Below are positions 45,818-55,516 of a stretch of DNA of 64,000 nucleotides, piece by piece. Each line of letters starts with the position of its first letter. Position 1 is the first letter of the stretch. The stretch comes from Pseudomonas sp. HN11 (lineage in GTDB: Bacteria; Pseudomonadota; Gammaproteobacteria; Pseudomonadales; Pseudomonadaceae), in assembly GCF_021390155.1 (NCBI RefSeq), contig NZ_CP089985.1, positions 5,033,001-5,097,000 of the forward strand, written 5' to 3'. The notes under the pieces were generated by a model. It was given only the letters and a program-made list of their open reading frames with translations, made no database searches and was not told the origin of the DNA. The position numbers and the translations under genes were made by a program.

Positions 45818-46111
45818 TCAGTCTTCCAGAACAGCGAGAATCTCGTTCTCAGCCATAACCAGCACGTCTTCGCCGTCGACTTTCACTGTGTTGCTGCCGG
45901 AGTAAGGGCCGAAAACAACCTTGTCACCCACTTTCACGGCCAGCGCGCGTACATCACCGTTCTCCAGGGTCTTGCCTGGGCCCGCAGCGACGATCACACC
46001 GTGGTTGGCTTTTTCAGCAGCCGAACCTGGCAGAACGATACCGCCAGCGGTTTTCTTTTCTTCTTCGCTGCGACGGATTACGACGCGGTCGTGCAGAGGA
46101 CGAAGCTTCAT
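45818..46111 (-). CDS. groES: Co-chaperonin GroES
   Basis: 97 residues, [18 protein letters not shown], the usual start, with an AGGAGAG ribosome site. The mobile loop [15 protein letters not shown] is intact at about residues 17-31. It forms the seven-membered lid of GroEL. A sigma-32-like promoter lies about 140 bp upstream. Confidence 0.98.
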   Translation of the reverse strand: MKLRPLHDRVVIRRSEEEKKTAGGIVLPGSAAEKANHGVIVAAGPGKTLENGDVRALAVKVGDKVVFGPYSGSNTVKVDGEDVLVMAENEILAVLED

Positions 46112-46252
46112 TGTCGATCTCTCCTAATTGTGTTTTTCATCGGCCGGTATCAATTCCGGCGGGTTAAATTCCGGCGGTGCCGGTCGCGGTTCGCGGAGCG
46201 AAACGCGGAAGTCTGTCCAGTGTCACCACCAGAAACCTTGCGGTGACCGTTA

Positions 46253-46279
46253 CATAAGGGCGCATAAGCTTATTACAAG
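46253..46279 (-). promoter_or_regulatory. Sigma-32-like heat-shock promoter of groESL
   Basis: On the minus strand CTTGTAA (46273-46279), 12 bases, then CCCTTATG (46253-46260) resembles CTTGAAA-N13-CCCCATNT. The untranslated leader would be about 135 bases. Confidence 0.6.
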
Positions 46280-46325
46280 GGGCCGCGGCGTAATTTTTTT
46301 TGCGTGTGCCGACGACTGAAAGCAA

Positions 46326-46347
46326 CACGGCACCCTGAGGTGCCGTG
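46326..46347 (-). terminator. Hairpin after fxsA
   Basis: Perfect 9-bp stem CACGGCACC / GGTGCCGTG with a CTGA loop, 13 bp after the fxsA stop. The T-run is poor. Confidence 0.65.
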
Positions 46348-46359
46348 CCAGTGAAGCGG

Positions 46360-46836
46360 TTATTTGCTGTCGCGGTGTTCGAACTCGCCTTCGATCACAT
46401 CACCTTCGCGCCCCAGCGGCTGGCGTGGGGGCGGGCCGCCACGGGGTTGCAGGTCGTCGGCGAACGCCCGCTGGCGAATTGCAGCCTCTTCGGCGCGCTG
46501 GCGCATCTTGCTGGCCAGCAGTTTGCGGGTGAACGGCAGCAACATCACCAGGCCCACCACGTCGCTGATGAAACCCGGCAGGATCAACAGGCCGCCGGCC
46601 AGGGCCATCATCAGGCCTTCAAGCATGGTCTGGGCGGGCAGTTCGCCACGGTTCAGGCTTTCACGCGCACGCAACGCAGTGGCCAGACCGGCGACGCGCA
46701 GCACCAGGACGCCGAACATCGAGCCGAGAATGATCAGCAGCAACGCCGGGAAAAAGCCGATCGCACTGCTGACTTGAACGAATACGAACAGCTCTAACAC
46801 CGGGAACAGCAGAAAGAGCAATAAAAAAGGGCGCAT
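46360..46836 (-). CDS. fxsA: FxsA family membrane protein
   Basis: 158 residues from ATG 46836. It has three to four membrane segments in the first 110 residues (LLLFLLFPVLELFVFVQV, then LLIILGSMFGVLVLRVAG, and LMMALAGGLLILPGF), then a charged cytoplasmic tail. FxsA is known for suppressing exclusion of phage T7 by the F plasmid when overproduced; its normal role is unknown. Its position beside groESL is conserved in Pseudomonas as I recall. Confidence 0.9.
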   Translation of the reverse strand: MRPFLLLFLLFPVLELFVFVQVSSAIGFFPALLLIILGSMFGVLVLRVAGLATALRARESLNRGELPAQTMLEGLMMALAGGLLILPGFISDVVGLVMLLPFTRKLLASKMRQRAEEAAIRQRAFADDLQPRGGPPPRQPLGREGDVIEGEFEHRDSK

Positions 46837-46902
46837 CAAAAGGTTCCTCAACGCAAGAATGCCTTGCCAGTCCACCTTAGATGACGTCGCCATTTCGTGA
46901 AT

Positions 46903-47634
46903 TCAAGCGTCGACGATGGCTTTTTTCGGCCAGACCTCGGCGTGGGCCAATGAAACCAGGGCTTCGCGTACTTGTATCGGTGTGTTGCAAGACTCCGCAA
47001 ATGGCAACCAATATAAGGATTGGCCTATACGCAAGTGCATGCCTTCGCTGTCGATACCGGCCAACTGTGCAGGCTCGGAGGTCGGCAAACCGGTCAGGTC
47101 GACGTAATGGGCAATGGCCTTGGTGTGATCGCTGTTCATGTGTTCGATCATGCTGCGCTCGGCTTTGCCCGCAAACGGGTTGGCCAGGGTCAACTGGTCG
47201 ACCCAGTGAATCGCGCCAAAGCCACCGATGTAACGGTGACGTACGGGCTTGAGCACCCAGAAGTCGAAGTCGTGGGCCTTGTGGTAGTCGGCTGAATCAG
47301 GGAAGTAGCGGTAATAGCGCTCGGCAGCCGCCTCGATGGCGGCGCCCTCCACCAGCTTTTCGGCTTCAGCCAGATAGGTCAGGCGCCCGACGGCCTGTAC
47401 GTCATCCGCCTCACGCTCACCCACCAGCAGCGAGCACTTGGGATCTTTCTGCAGGTTGTGGGTGTGCTGCGCTATGCGACTGATCAGGATCAGCGGGCGA
47501 CCCAGCTCGTCGAGGCAATAGGGCACGACCGAACCGAAAGGGAAACCGGGCATGGCTTTGGACAGTGTGGAGAGAGCCCCACGGTATTCCTTGAGCAACA
47601 GCTCTCGGGCGTTCTTGGCAACCTGTGCGCTCAA
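46903..47634 (-). CDS. HugZ-like pyridoxamine 5'-phosphate oxidase-fold protein
   Basis: 243 residues from a TTG at 47634, chosen because GAGGAG lies 7-12 bases before it; an upstream ATG at 47670 has no ribosome site. The first ~150 residues form a split-barrel FMN/heme-binding domain (LISRIAQHTHNLQKDPKCSLLVG), followed by a DUF2470 domain (ERSMIEHMNSDHTKAIAHYV). This is the HugZ/HutZ layout, linked to heme use in some bacteria. It may bind heme or flavin; the function here is unproved. Confidence 0.85.
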   Translation of the reverse strand: MSAQVAKNARELLLKEYRGALSTLSKAMPGFPFGSVVPYCLDELGRPLILISRIAQHTHNLQKDPKCSLLVGEREADDVQAVGRLTYLAEAEKLVEGAAIEAAAERYYRYFPDSADYHKAHDFDFWVLKPVRHRYIGGFGAIHWVDQLTLANPFAGKAERSMIEHMNSDHTKAIAHYVDLTGLPTSEPAQLAGIDSEGMHLRIGQSLYWLPFAESCNTPIQVREALVSLAHAEVWPKKAIVDA

Positions 47635-47740
47635 CGTATGACTCCTCGGGTAATCAGCCGCCCATGGCATATGGGAATGGATCTCAACGCAAGGTAATCA
47701 TTATCGGCAAAGGTTGCCAAGCAGGTTTTGTTCGCCCGTG

Positions 47741-48748
47741 TTACCAGGCCACGCCGAAGCCTGCGGTGTAGCGGGTTTTGCTCAGGCTGCTGTCGGAGTC
47801 GCCGCTGATCACGTCGCGCTCGGCCTTGAGGTTGAGCGAAGCCCACTCGGTGACTTTGTAGCGCAGGCCCATTTCCGCATCCAGCGAGTACTCCGCCGGG
47901 CCGGCGATGGGCTTGCCTACTTCGCCATTGGTGAAGAACTCGACCGTCTTACCCACCAGGTAGCGGTTGTAATTCCACTTCATGGCCAGGGAATAGAAGT
48001 TGTCCTTGCCGCCGTCGGCGTACTCATAGTCGGTGCGGTTGACCAGCGAACCCAGGGAGAAGGCGCCCAGCTCATCGTCCCAGAACTGATAGCCAGGGCC
48101 CGTGCCGACGGTGCGCTGGCGGGACAGGTCTTCAACCTTGTCGCGCTTATAGGTCAAGCGGCCTTGCCAGAACCAGTGCTCGGTCAGGAAGCGGTCGAGG
48201 TCGTATTCCAGGGCCCAGTTATCGGTGGTGGTGACATCGTCCTGAAACTCTCGGTTGTACTCGCCCTGCCCGGTATGGCGCCATTGGCCGTGGCGGGCGG
48301 TGGTCTTGAAGTCGATGTCGTAGTCGTTGGTGTCTTTGTCGGCGCGTTTATAGTCCAGCGCCATGTCCACGTTGCCTTTCCACACCAGGTCTTCGATCAC
48401 AGGCTTGGGCTTGATGATCTGCTGGATGCTGGCCAGGTCGACGGTCTTGGGTGCTTCGCCGTTGGCCAGTACCACCTTGCCGTCGTCCGCAGCTTTCAGG
48501 GACTTGGCTTTCTCGCCGGTGTAGGCGTCCTGCTTGACCAGCAGTTCCTGGTCGCTCTCCAGGGTTTTCACCTGTTTCCAGTCCACCGGGATGGCGCCTG
48601 CGTAATCGGTCTGGATCAGCAGCTTGCCACCGTCGAAGACCTTGATCTTGCCGGTCAGGCGGTCACCGTTCTTCAACCAGACGGTATCGGCCAGCAAGGG
48701 CGTGGAGGCGCTGAAAACAGCGAGGCACAACAGGGTTCTGGACAACAT
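47741..48748 (-). CDS. DUF481 outer-membrane beta-barrel protein
   Basis: 335 residues from ATG 48748. A signal peptide ends near residue 20 (STPLLADTVWL). A short N-terminal domain (LKNGDRLTGKIKVFDGGKLL) precedes a DUF481 barrel made of alternating aromatic strands; the C-terminus, YTAGFGVAW, ends in Trp, a common outer-membrane assembly signal. The family is salt-induced in some species, but the function is unknown. A longer in-frame start at 48844 lacks a signal peptide at the right place. Confidence 0.85.
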   Translation of the reverse strand: MLSRTLLCLAVFSASTPLLADTVWLKNGDRLTGKIKVFDGGKLLIQTDYAGAIPVDWKQVKTLESDQELLVKQDAYTGEKAKSLKAADDGKVVLANGEAPKTVDLASIQQIIKPKPVIEDLVWKGNVDMALDYKRADKDTNDYDIDFKTTARHGQWRHTGQGEYNREFQDDVTTTDNWALEYDLDRFLTEHWFWQGRLTYKRDKVEDLSRQRTVGTGPGYQFWDDELGAFSLGSLVNRTDYEYADGGKDNFYSLAMKWNYNRYLVGKTVEFFTNGEVGKPIAGPAEYSLDAEMGLRYKVTEWASLNLKAERDVISGDSDSSLSKTRYTAGFGVAW

Positions 48749-48880
48749 AAGCAGATTCGAGGCTCGGGCTTGGCGAAAAAAGGGCATTATCGTGTTAGAT
48801 AACGTCTTAGCAAGGACTGACTCAAGGATCTGGGTTGAGTTCAATGCTCACCTTCATGTTTGCAGACGTTTCTTACAAAA

Positions 48881-49264
48881 ATGCCGACGATTTCAACGGA
48901 TAGCCTCACAGTGAACCAAGCTGCCGAATCCCCTCAAAGCCCCGCCGAAATGCGCCGTACCGCGCTGTACCTGACCCTGGCGCAAGTGCCCGCAGGCTGC
49001 GTGGTGAGCTATGGCGAGCTGGCCCACCTGGCAGGTCTGGGTCGTGCGGCTCGCTGGGTCGGCCGTACCCTGAGCCAGCTTCCGGAAGACACCAAGCTGC
49101 CCTGGCACCGCGTGCTGGGTGCCGGCGGTCGGATAAGTCTGCCGGTGGGCAGTGCCTCGGGTGACGAGCAGCGCGCGCGTTTGCGCGATGAAGGCGTCAC
49201 TGTCCGCAACAATCGCGTGGATATTCAGCGCCATGGCTGGCGCCCGGTAGAGCACAGCGGTTAG
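48881..49264 (+). CDS. Alkyltransferase-like (ATL) protein, MGMT family without the active Cys
   Basis: 127 residues from ATG 48881; a GTG at 48911 is equally possible. The DNA-binding domain of O6-alkylguanine transferases is clear (GCVVSYGELAHLAGLGRAAR), but the active-site PCHR reads PWHR with Trp75 in place of the catalytic Cys. Such ATL proteins bind O6-alkylguanine lesions and hand them to nucleotide excision repair without repairing them directly. It is divergent from the DUF481 gene. Confidence 0.88.
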   Translation: MPTISTDSLTVNQAAESPQSPAEMRRTALYLTLAQVPAGCVVSYGELAHLAGLGRAARWVGRTLSQLPEDTKLPWHRVLGAGGRISLPVGSASGDEQRARLRDEGVTVRNNRVDIQRHGWRPVEHSG

Positions 49265-49307
49265 AGTGCGCGCTTTGTTTCCGCAAATCTGAGGCAGACT
49301 CCAGCCC

Positions 49308-50840
49308 ATGCCCCGTAAAACCTGGCGCGCCGCGCTCGCTGCCTATGCCAGCCCCTCGACGTTGGTCCTGTTGTTGCTCGGCTTTGCCGCCGGCCTGCCT
49401 TACATGTTGGTGTTCTCGACGCTTTCAGTGTGGTTGCGTGAAGCCGGTGTGGCGCGCGAGACCATCGGCTATGCGAGTCTGATCGGTTTGGCGTATGCCT
49501 TTAAATGGGTGTGGTCGCCGCTGCTTGACCAATGGCGTCTGCCGTTACTCGGCAAGCTTGGGCGCCGCCGTTCCTGGCTGGTGCTGGCCCAGTCGCTGGT
49601 GATCCTCGGATTGATCGGCATGGGTTTTTGCGACCCGCAGAAACATTTGTCCTGGCTGATCGCTATCGCTGTCATCGTCGCCTTTGCCTCCGCGACCCAG
49701 GACATCGCGGTCGACGCCTACCGCCTGGAAATCGCCGACGACAGCCGCCAGGCCGCTTTGGCCGCCAGCTATATGTCCGGTTATCGCATCGCCGCCTTGC
49801 TGGCCACGGCGGGCGCACTGTTTTTTGCCGAGGGTTTCGGTTCCACCGGTTTCAACTATAAACACTCGGCCTGGACGGGCACCTATGTGCTGTTCGGCGT
49901 GTTGATGATCCCGGCGCTGCTGACCACCCTGTTCATGCGCGAACCCAATGTGCCGCTACGCACTCAACTGCAAGCCGGGCGCTACAGCTTCGTGCACCAA
50001 CTCGCGTCTGTGTTTGTGCTGATTGTGTTGCTGGTGTCGGTGCCGGCGATGTTCACTCAGCTGTTCAACACCGATTTCGAAAGCGTGCTGTTCCACGGCA
50101 TGAGTCTGTGGGACTTACTCATGGAAGACCGCGCGTTCCTGCGGGCCATCCTCTATATCACCCTCACCTCCCTATGCCTGTCAGCCATGGGCCGCCGTGG
50201 CCTGGCGCCGGTGCTGACGCCGGTGAACGACTTTATCCTGCGCTATCGCTGGCAGGCGTTGCTGCTGCTGGGACTGATCGCCACCTATCGCATGTCCGAC
50301 ACCGTGATGGGCGTGATGGCCAACGTGTTCTATATCGACCAGGGTTTTACCAAGGACCAGATCGCCGGGGTCAGCAAGATCTTCGGCCTGATCATGACCC
50401 TGGTGGGCGCCGGCATGGGTGGCCTGCTGATCGTGCGCTTCGGCATCCTGCCGATTCTGTTCATCGGCGGTGTGGCCTCGGCCGGCACCAACCTGCTGTT
50501 CGTGATGCTCGCCGACATGGGCCCGGACCTGCAGATGCTGATCTTCACCATATCCCTGGATAACTTCAGCTCCGGGCTGGCGACTTCGGCATTCGTGGCC
50601 TACCTTTCCAGCCTGACCAACCTGAAGTTCTCCGCCACCCAATATGCCCTGCTCAGCTCGATCATGCTGTTGCTGCCGCGCCTGATCGGCGGGTATTCGG
50701 GGGTGATGGTAGAGAAGTTCGGCTATCACAATTTCTTCCTGATCACCTGCATGCTGGGTGTGCCGACGCTGCTGCTGATTGCTCTGCATTGGTATCAGGA
50801 GAATCGGCGGGCGAAGTTGGCTCCCCAGACAGAAGACTGA
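49308..50840 (+). CDS. AmpG family muropeptide MFS permease
   Basis: 510 residues with 12 to 14 membrane segments. The signatures LLLGFAAGLPYMLVFSTLSVWL and PLLGKLGRRRSWLVLAQ (cores LLGFAAGLPYMLVFSTLS and KLGRRRSW) are those of AmpG, which imports GlcNAc-anhydroMurNAc peptides for cell-wall recycling and beta-lactamase control. Pseudomonas often has two AmpG homologues, so which one this is cannot be told. It ends just before a REPIN. Confidence 0.88.
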   Translation: MPRKTWRAALAAYASPSTLVLLLLGFAAGLPYMLVFSTLSVWLREAGVARETIGYASLIGLAYAFKWVWSPLLDQWRLPLLGKLGRRRSWLVLAQSLVILGLIGMGFCDPQKHLSWLIAIAVIVAFASATQDIAVDAYRLEIADDSRQAALAASYMSGYRIAALLATAGALFFAEGFGSTGFNYKHSAWTGTYVLFGVLMIPALLTTLFMREPNVPLRTQLQAGRYSFVHQLASVFVLIVLLVSVPAMFTQLFNTDFESVLFHGMSLWDLLMEDRAFLRAILYITLTSLCLSAMGRRGLAPVLTPVNDFILRYRWQALLLLGLIATYRMSDTVMGVMANVFYIDQGFTKDQIAGVSKIFGLIMTLVGAGMGGLLIVRFGILPILFIGGVASAGTNLLFVMLADMGPDLQMLIFTISLDNFSSGLATSAFVAYLSSLTNLKFSATQYALLSSIMLLLPRLIGGYSGVMVEKFGYHNFFLITCMLGVPTLLLIALHWYQENRRAKLAPQTED

Positions 50841-50842
50841 CC

Positions 50843-50930
50843 TGTGGGAGCGGGCTTGCTCGCGAATACGGTGGTGAGAAAAGGATTTAGCGACTGACAC
50901 TCCACATTCGCGAGCAAGCCCGCTCCCACA
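50843..50930. repeat. REPIN (inverted pair of REP elements)
   Basis: Two 24-bp REP copies face each other (50843-50866 and 50907-50930), with core GTGGGAGCGGGCTTGC, enclosing 40 bp. It lies between ampG and proS. Such elements are spread in pseudomonads by RAYT transposases; none is encoded here. Confidence 0.92.
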
Positions 50931-51022
50931 GACCCCTCTGCATTCTGATGCCTGTACTCCAGCAGCCGGCGCCCGTACAATCCAGAGTCATTTCAAGTCC
51001 AAGCAACCGACAACGGCCTACC

Positions 51023-52738
51023 ATGCGTACCAGTCAATATTTGCTCGCCACACAGAAAGAAACGCCTTCCGACGCGGTCGTGATCAGCCACCAGCTGATG
51101 CTGCGCGCCGGCATGATCCGCAAACTGGCCTCCGGCCTGTACACCTGGCTGCCCATGGGCTTGAAGGTGATGCGCAAGGTCGAAGCCATCGTTCGTGAAG
51201 AAATGAACGCTGCCGGCTCTCTGGAAGTGTTGATGCCGAGCACCCAACCGGCTGAACTGTGGCAGGAATCCGGGCGCTGGGAAGAGTACGGCCCTGAATT
51301 GCTGCGCTTCAAGGACCGTCATGGCCGCGACTTCTGCGCCGGCCCGACCCATGAAGAAGTGATCACCGACCTGATGCGCAACGAGCTGAGCAGCTACAAG
51401 CAACTGCCGCTGAACCTGTATCAGATCCAGACCAAATTCCGCGACGAAATCCGCCCACGCTTCGGTTTGATGCGTGGCCGCGAATTCATCATGAAGGATG
51501 CGTATTCGTTCCACGCTGACCAGGCGTCGCTGCAGGTCACCTACGACCGCATGCACCAGGCCTATTGCAACGTGTTCACGCGCCTGGGCCTGAAGTTCCG
51601 CCCGGTTGAAGCGGACAACGGCTCCATCGGCGGCGCCGGCTCCCACGAGTTCCATGTGCTGGCCGAGTCCGGCGAAGACGATATCGTGTTCAGCAATGGT
51701 TCCGACTACGCGGCGAACATCGAGAAAGCCGAAGCCGTGCCACGGGAAACGTCCCGCCCGGCACCAACCGAAGAGCTGCGCCTGGTGGACACACCAGAGA
51801 CCAAGACCATTGCGGCCCTGGTGGAAAAATTCAACCTGCCGATTGAAAAGACCATCAAGACCCTGATCGTGCGCGCCGAAGAAGAAGGCAAGCTGATCGC
51901 TCTGGTGATCCGTGGCGACCACGAGCTCAACGAAATCAAGGCTGCCCAGCAACCTGGCGTGGCCAGTCCGTTGGTCATGGCCACCGATGCCGAACTGCGC
52001 GACGCCATTGGCGCCGGCGCCGGTTCGCTCGGCCCGCTGAACCTGCCGCTGCCGATCATCATCGACCGTTCGGTCGAGCTGATGAGCGACTTTGGTATCG
52101 GCGCGAATATCGACGACAAGCACTACTTCGGCGTGAACTGGGAACGTGACCTGCCGGTTCCGACCGTGGCCGACCTGCGTAACGTGGTGGCCGGTGATCC
52201 AAGCCCGGATGGCAAGGGCACCCTGGAAATCAAGCGCGGCATCGAAGTCGGGCACATCTTCCAGCTGGGCAACAAGTACAGCAAGGCGATGAAATGCGAA
52301 GTGCTGGGCGAGAACGGCAAGCCGATCACCCTGGACATGGGCTGCTACGGCATTGGTGTGTCGCGCGTGGTTGCGGCTGCCATCGAGCAGAACAACGACG
52401 AGAAAGGCATCATCTGGAGTGACGCCCTTGCGCCGTTTCAGGTCGCACTGGTACCGCTGCGTTATGAAACCGAGCAAGTACGCGAAGCCACCGACAAACT
52501 GTACGCCGAACTGACGGCCGCCGGTTTTGAAGTGCTGCTGGATGACCGAGACAAGAAAACCAGCCCGGGCATCAAGTTTGCCGACATGGAACTGATTGGC
52601 ATCCCGCACCGGATCGTGGTCAGTGACCGCGGCCTGGCCGATGGCAATCTGGAATACAAGAGCCGGACCGAAGCCGAAGCCCAACCGTTGCCGGTGGCTG
52701 ACGTGCTGTCTTTCCTTCAGGCGCGTATTCGTCGCTGA
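51023..52738 (+). CDS. proS: Prolyl-tRNA synthetase
   Basis: 571 residues from ATG 51023 ([15 protein letters not shown]). It is class II: motif 2 region [26 protein letters not shown] (core [16 protein letters not shown]) and motif 3 [19 protein letters not shown] are intact. The bacterial-type insertion domain with the misacylated Ala-tRNA editing activity lies at about residues 225-400. It charges tRNA-Pro in the cytoplasm. The lipoprotein gene follows after 20 bp. Confidence 0.97.
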   Translation: MRTSQYLLATQKETPSDAVVISHQLMLRAGMIRKLASGLYTWLPMGLKVMRKVEAIVREEMNAAGSLEVLMPSTQPAELWQESGRWEEYGPELLRFKDRHGRDFCAGPTHEEVITDLMRNELSSYKQLPLNLYQIQTKFRDEIRPRFGLMRGREFIMKDAYSFHADQASLQVTYDRMHQAYCNVFTRLGLKFRPVEADNGSIGGAGSHEFHVLAESGEDDIVFSNGSDYAANIEKAEAVPRETSRPAPTEELRLVDTPETKTIAALVEKFNLPIEKTIKTLIVRAEEEGKLIALVIRGDHELNEIKAAQQPGVASPLVMATDAELRDAIGAGAGSLGPLNLPLPIIIDRSVELMSDFGIGANIDDKHYFGVNWERDLPVPTVADLRNVVAGDPSPDGKGTLEIKRGIEVGHIFQLGNKYSKAMKCEVLGENGKPITLDMGCYGIGVSRVVAAAIEQNNDEKGIIWSDALAPFQVALVPLRYETEQVREATDKLYAELTAAGFEVLLDDRDKKTSPGIKFADMELIGIPHRIVVSDRGLADGNLEYKSRTEAEAQPLPVADVLSFLQARIRR

Positions 52739-52758
52739 AAACCAGATCAAGAGAAGTC

Positions 52759-53712
52759 ATGTTCAAGCGAAACACCAGAGCCCTGGGGGGCGCCGCCTTG
52801 TGCGGCGCCCTGCTGGTCAGCGGCTGCGCCAACCAGATGTCGCAACGCAGTGAGCACGAGGAGCGGGTCGAGCGTAAGTTGCTTGATCACAGCCTGCAGA
52901 TCGATGTAGGCGAACCCAAGGTGCTGGAACTGCCGCAACGCCGGGTACGCATTCACGAACAGAAGACCTTTGAGGTCACCGAGTTCGAAGTCACCCGTCG
53001 TTACGACCGCTACACCCCCTACCAACCCTGGCGCAAACTCTATGAGATGCCGTTGGGTGCCGTAGCCCTGGTGGCCGGCGCGGGCGCCAACGTGGTGAAT
53101 GTCTTTGCCCTTGGCAACCTGCCGACCAGCATGACACGCGACTGGCTGACCTACGGCGTGGACGGCCTCAACCCGTTCATGAACGTGCAGTCCCATGGCC
53201 GTGCGCAACAGAACCTCGCGGGTATCGATGAAGTCCAGCGCGACAAACGTGTGGAGTATTCGAGCCTGCCCTGGAGCGAACGCCCGGTGCAAGTCACCGC
53301 TGGCAAACACGTCCATGAACTGACCACCGACCGCAACGGCGTACTGCGCCTGAACCTGTTGGACAGCCCATTTGCCGAGCAGGACCTGAACCGCGTCACG
53401 ACCCTGAAGATCAGCGTGGAGGATGGCCAGGACGACGTGCATTCGGATTCCACGCTAGCTGTCAGCAGCACCTTGCGCAACAAGCTGCTGGAAGCCCACG
53501 GCCTGATCTACGACGACCTGGAAGACGACGAAGTCAGCCAGTGGGTACACCGGGTCAAGCGTTTGTCTGAACTGGGCCTGGAAGAAGAAGCCAGCGAGCT
53601 GGAACAAAGCCTGATCGAACTGACCCGCAATGATCCCGAGTTGCAGCAGGAATTCCTGCAAGCGCTGACCAAGGATGCGGGGCGGTTGGTGGCAGATCCT
53701 GGCGCTCGCTGA
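52759..53712 (+). CDS. Conserved lipoprotein of unknown function
   Basis: 317 residues. The signal peptide ends in VSGC (Cys23), so it is lipidated. The mature part begins with a charged helical stretch (SQRSEHEERVERKLLDHSL), then a short hydrophobic segment near residue 105, and acidic helices at the C-terminus (LEEEASELEQSLIELTRND). No domain is recognised. The gene trails proS closely in Pseudomonas, probably on the same transcript. Confidence 0.8.
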   Translation: MFKRNTRALGGAALCGALLVSGCANQMSQRSEHEERVERKLLDHSLQIDVGEPKVLELPQRRVRIHEQKTFEVTEFEVTRRYDRYTPYQPWRKLYEMPLGAVALVAGAGANVVNVFALGNLPTSMTRDWLTYGVDGLNPFMNVQSHGRAQQNLAGIDEVQRDKRVEYSSLPWSERPVQVTAGKHVHELTTDRNGVLRLNLLDSPFAEQDLNRVTTLKISVEDGQDDVHSDSTLAVSSTLRNKLLEAHGLIYDDLEDDEVSQWVHRVKRLSELGLEEEASELEQSLIELTRNDPELQQEFLQALTKDAGRLVADPGAR

Positions 53713-53735
53713 GATCTAAAGCCTGCTGAAGATCT

Positions 53736-53769
53736 AAATGTGTGCGGGCTTGCTCGCCCCCACATTTTT
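53736..53769. terminator. REP-derived terminator between the lipoprotein gene and dinB
   Basis: AAATGTG / CACATTT with an imperfect GC-rich inner stem, T-run on the plus strand. The GCGGGCTTGCTCGC core betrays a decayed REP copy. Confidence 0.75.
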
Positions 53770-53780
53770 GCTCCCGGTTT

Positions 53781-54839
53781 CTACCAGGAGAATTCAAGCT
53801 GTTCGTTGCCATTGCTTAAATCCAACAAGCGCACGCCGATGCCCAGTAGCCTCACCGGTTTCCCACCGCGATTAAACGCCTGCGTCAGCAGCTGTTGATA
53901 ACTCTCCAGATCCCGCCCTGCCCCCGCCTGCTCCAAGGTGGTCTGGGTAAAATCATGAAACTTCACCTTGACGAACGGCTTGTCCGCCCGGTAACTGCTG
54001 TCGATGCGTGCCATTCGCCCGGCCAGGGTGTCCATCAGCTCGGGGAGTTTGGCCAGGCAGCTTGAGAGGTCTGGTAGATCCACGTCGTAGGTGTTTTCCA
54101 CACTGATCGATTGCCGGCGACTGTCGTTCTGCACCACGCGGTCATCGATCCCACGGGCCAGGCTCCACAGTCGCTCGCCGAAACTGCCGAATTCGCGCAC
54201 CAGCGCCAGCTTGTTCCAATCGCGCAACTGGTGGCAGTCTTCGATTCCCAGGCGCGCCAATTTGTCTGCCGTGACCTTGCCCACACCGTGCAACTTGCTC
54301 ACGCGCAATTGCGAGACGAAGTCTTCGACCTGGTCCGGTGTGATCACGAATAATCCGTTCGGCTTTTTCCAGTCGCTGGCGATTTTGGCCAGGAATTTGT
54401 TCGGCGCCACGCCCGCGGAAACAGTGATATGCAATTGGTTGGAGACACGCCGGCGAATATCCTGGGCAATGCGCGTGGCACTGCCACCGAAATGCGAGCT
54501 GCCGGACACGTCCAGGTAGGCCTCATCCAGCGACAACGGTTCGATCAGGTCGGTGTAGTCGCGAAAGATCGTCTGGATTTCCTTCGACGCTTCTTTATAA
54601 GCATCCATGCGCGGCTTGACGATGGTCAGGTCCGGGCACAGCTTCAAGGCATGGCGGGAAGACATGGCCGAGCGCACGCCATAGGCGCGTGCCTCGTAGT
54701 TGCAGGTCGCGATCACCCCGCGTCGGTCCGCCGAGCCGCCCACTGCCAATGGCTTTTGCGCCAGGCTCGGGTCATCACGCATCTCGATGGCGGCGTAGAA
54801 GCAATCACAGTCGACGTGGATGATTTTGCGCTGCGTCAT
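53781..54839 (-). CDS. dinB: DNA polymerase IV (Y family)
   Basis: 352 residues from ATG 54839. Catalytic acids are Asp10 in DCDCFY and the pair in SLDEAYLDV; the little-finger domain is complete. The C-terminus ends in QLEFSW, resembling the sliding-clamp binding motif. It copies past damaged bases during the SOS response. A LexA-type box at 54885-54900 lies 46 bp upstream, so SOS control is expected. Confidence 0.95.
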   Translation of the reverse strand: MTQRKIIHVDCDCFYAAIEMRDDPSLAQKPLAVGGSADRRGVIATCNYEARAYGVRSAMSSRHALKLCPDLTIVKPRMDAYKEASKEIQTIFRDYTDLIEPLSLDEAYLDVSGSSHFGGSATRIAQDIRRRVSNQLHITVSAGVAPNKFLAKIASDWKKPNGLFVITPDQVEDFVSQLRVSKLHGVGKVTADKLARLGIEDCHQLRDWNKLALVREFGSFGERLWSLARGIDDRVVQNDSRRQSISVENTYDVDLPDLSSCLAKLPELMDTLAGRMARIDSSYRADKPFVKVKFHDFTQTTLEQAGAGRDLESYQQLLTQAFNRGGKPVRLLGIGVRLLDLSNGNEQLEFSW

Positions 54840-54884
54840 ATAAACGGGGTGTTTACCTACGGGCGGCCAGTATCGCACTCACAC

Positions 54885-54900
54885 CTGTATATAGCACCAG
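54885..54900. promoter_or_regulatory. LexA (SOS) box of dinB
   Basis: CTGTATATAGCACCAG keeps the CTG-N10-CAG frame and the CTGTATATA half of the gammaproteobacterial LexA site. Confidence 0.83.
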
Positions 54901-55077
54901 TAGTTTGAATCTTCCGCTTGAGCGGTAGGAAAATTCCAAGATGAATTTATTTTCTCAATCGGATTTGACCTTCCGATAGAGCTGAAAGCCTCGGCCAGAC
55001 TGGGCCCGAGGGGTATCAAGGGGCCTTTATAGAGAGCTAAGCGATTGAACCACAAGCGCTTTTCTTTAATTCACAGG

Positions 55078-55105
55078 TTGACACACTGGCGTTCCTCTGT
55101 AGAAT
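55078..55105 (+). promoter_or_regulatory. Sigma-70 promoter of the first initiator tRNA gene
   Basis: TTGACA, 16 bases, TAGAAT. A GC-rich discriminator follows, as in stringently controlled stable-RNA promoters. Confidence 0.85.
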
Positions 55106-55118
55106 GCCGACACACAGA

Positions 55119-55195
<77 letters not shown>

Positions 55196-55202
55196 AACAT
55201 CA

Positions 55203-55233
55203 AGAAAGGCTACTCGAAAGAGTGGACTTTTTT
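55203..55233 (+). terminator. Terminator of the first tRNA gene
   Basis: CTC-GAAA-GAG core hairpin with imperfect outer pairs and a T6 tail; a weaker variant of the second copy. Confidence 0.65.
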
Positions 55234-55360
55234 GTGCGTGCCTGTTTTTGTCATGTACGAAAATTGTAAGACAAAAAAATCTTTCCCATCGCGCACTTAC
55301 GTGCATGGCCAACATTCGGAGGCCAATTCACACTTATTTGACCCATCGGCCCGATAACGG

Positions 55361-55388
55361 TTGACACCTCGCCGTTGGGCTGTAGAAT
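55361..55388 (+). promoter_or_regulatory. Sigma-70 promoter of the second initiator tRNA gene
   Basis: TTGACA, 16 bases, TAGAAT, the same boxes and spacing as at 55078. Confidence 0.87.
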
Positions 55389-55400
55389 GCCGCCCACAGA

Positions 55401-55477
<77 letters not shown>

Positions 55478-55483
55478 AACATC

Positions 55484-55516
55484 AAAAAAGGCTGCTCGAA
55501 AGAGTGGCCTTTTTTG
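55484..55516 (+). terminator. Terminator of the second tRNA gene
   Basis: AAAAAAGGC and GCCTTTTTT arms around CTC-GAAA-GAG, with a T6 tail. Confidence 0.9.

Noticed and set aside
53713..53735. Direct repeat AGATCTAAA at 53712-53737
   Set aside because: Two short copies only, next to a decayed REP; no function can be argued.
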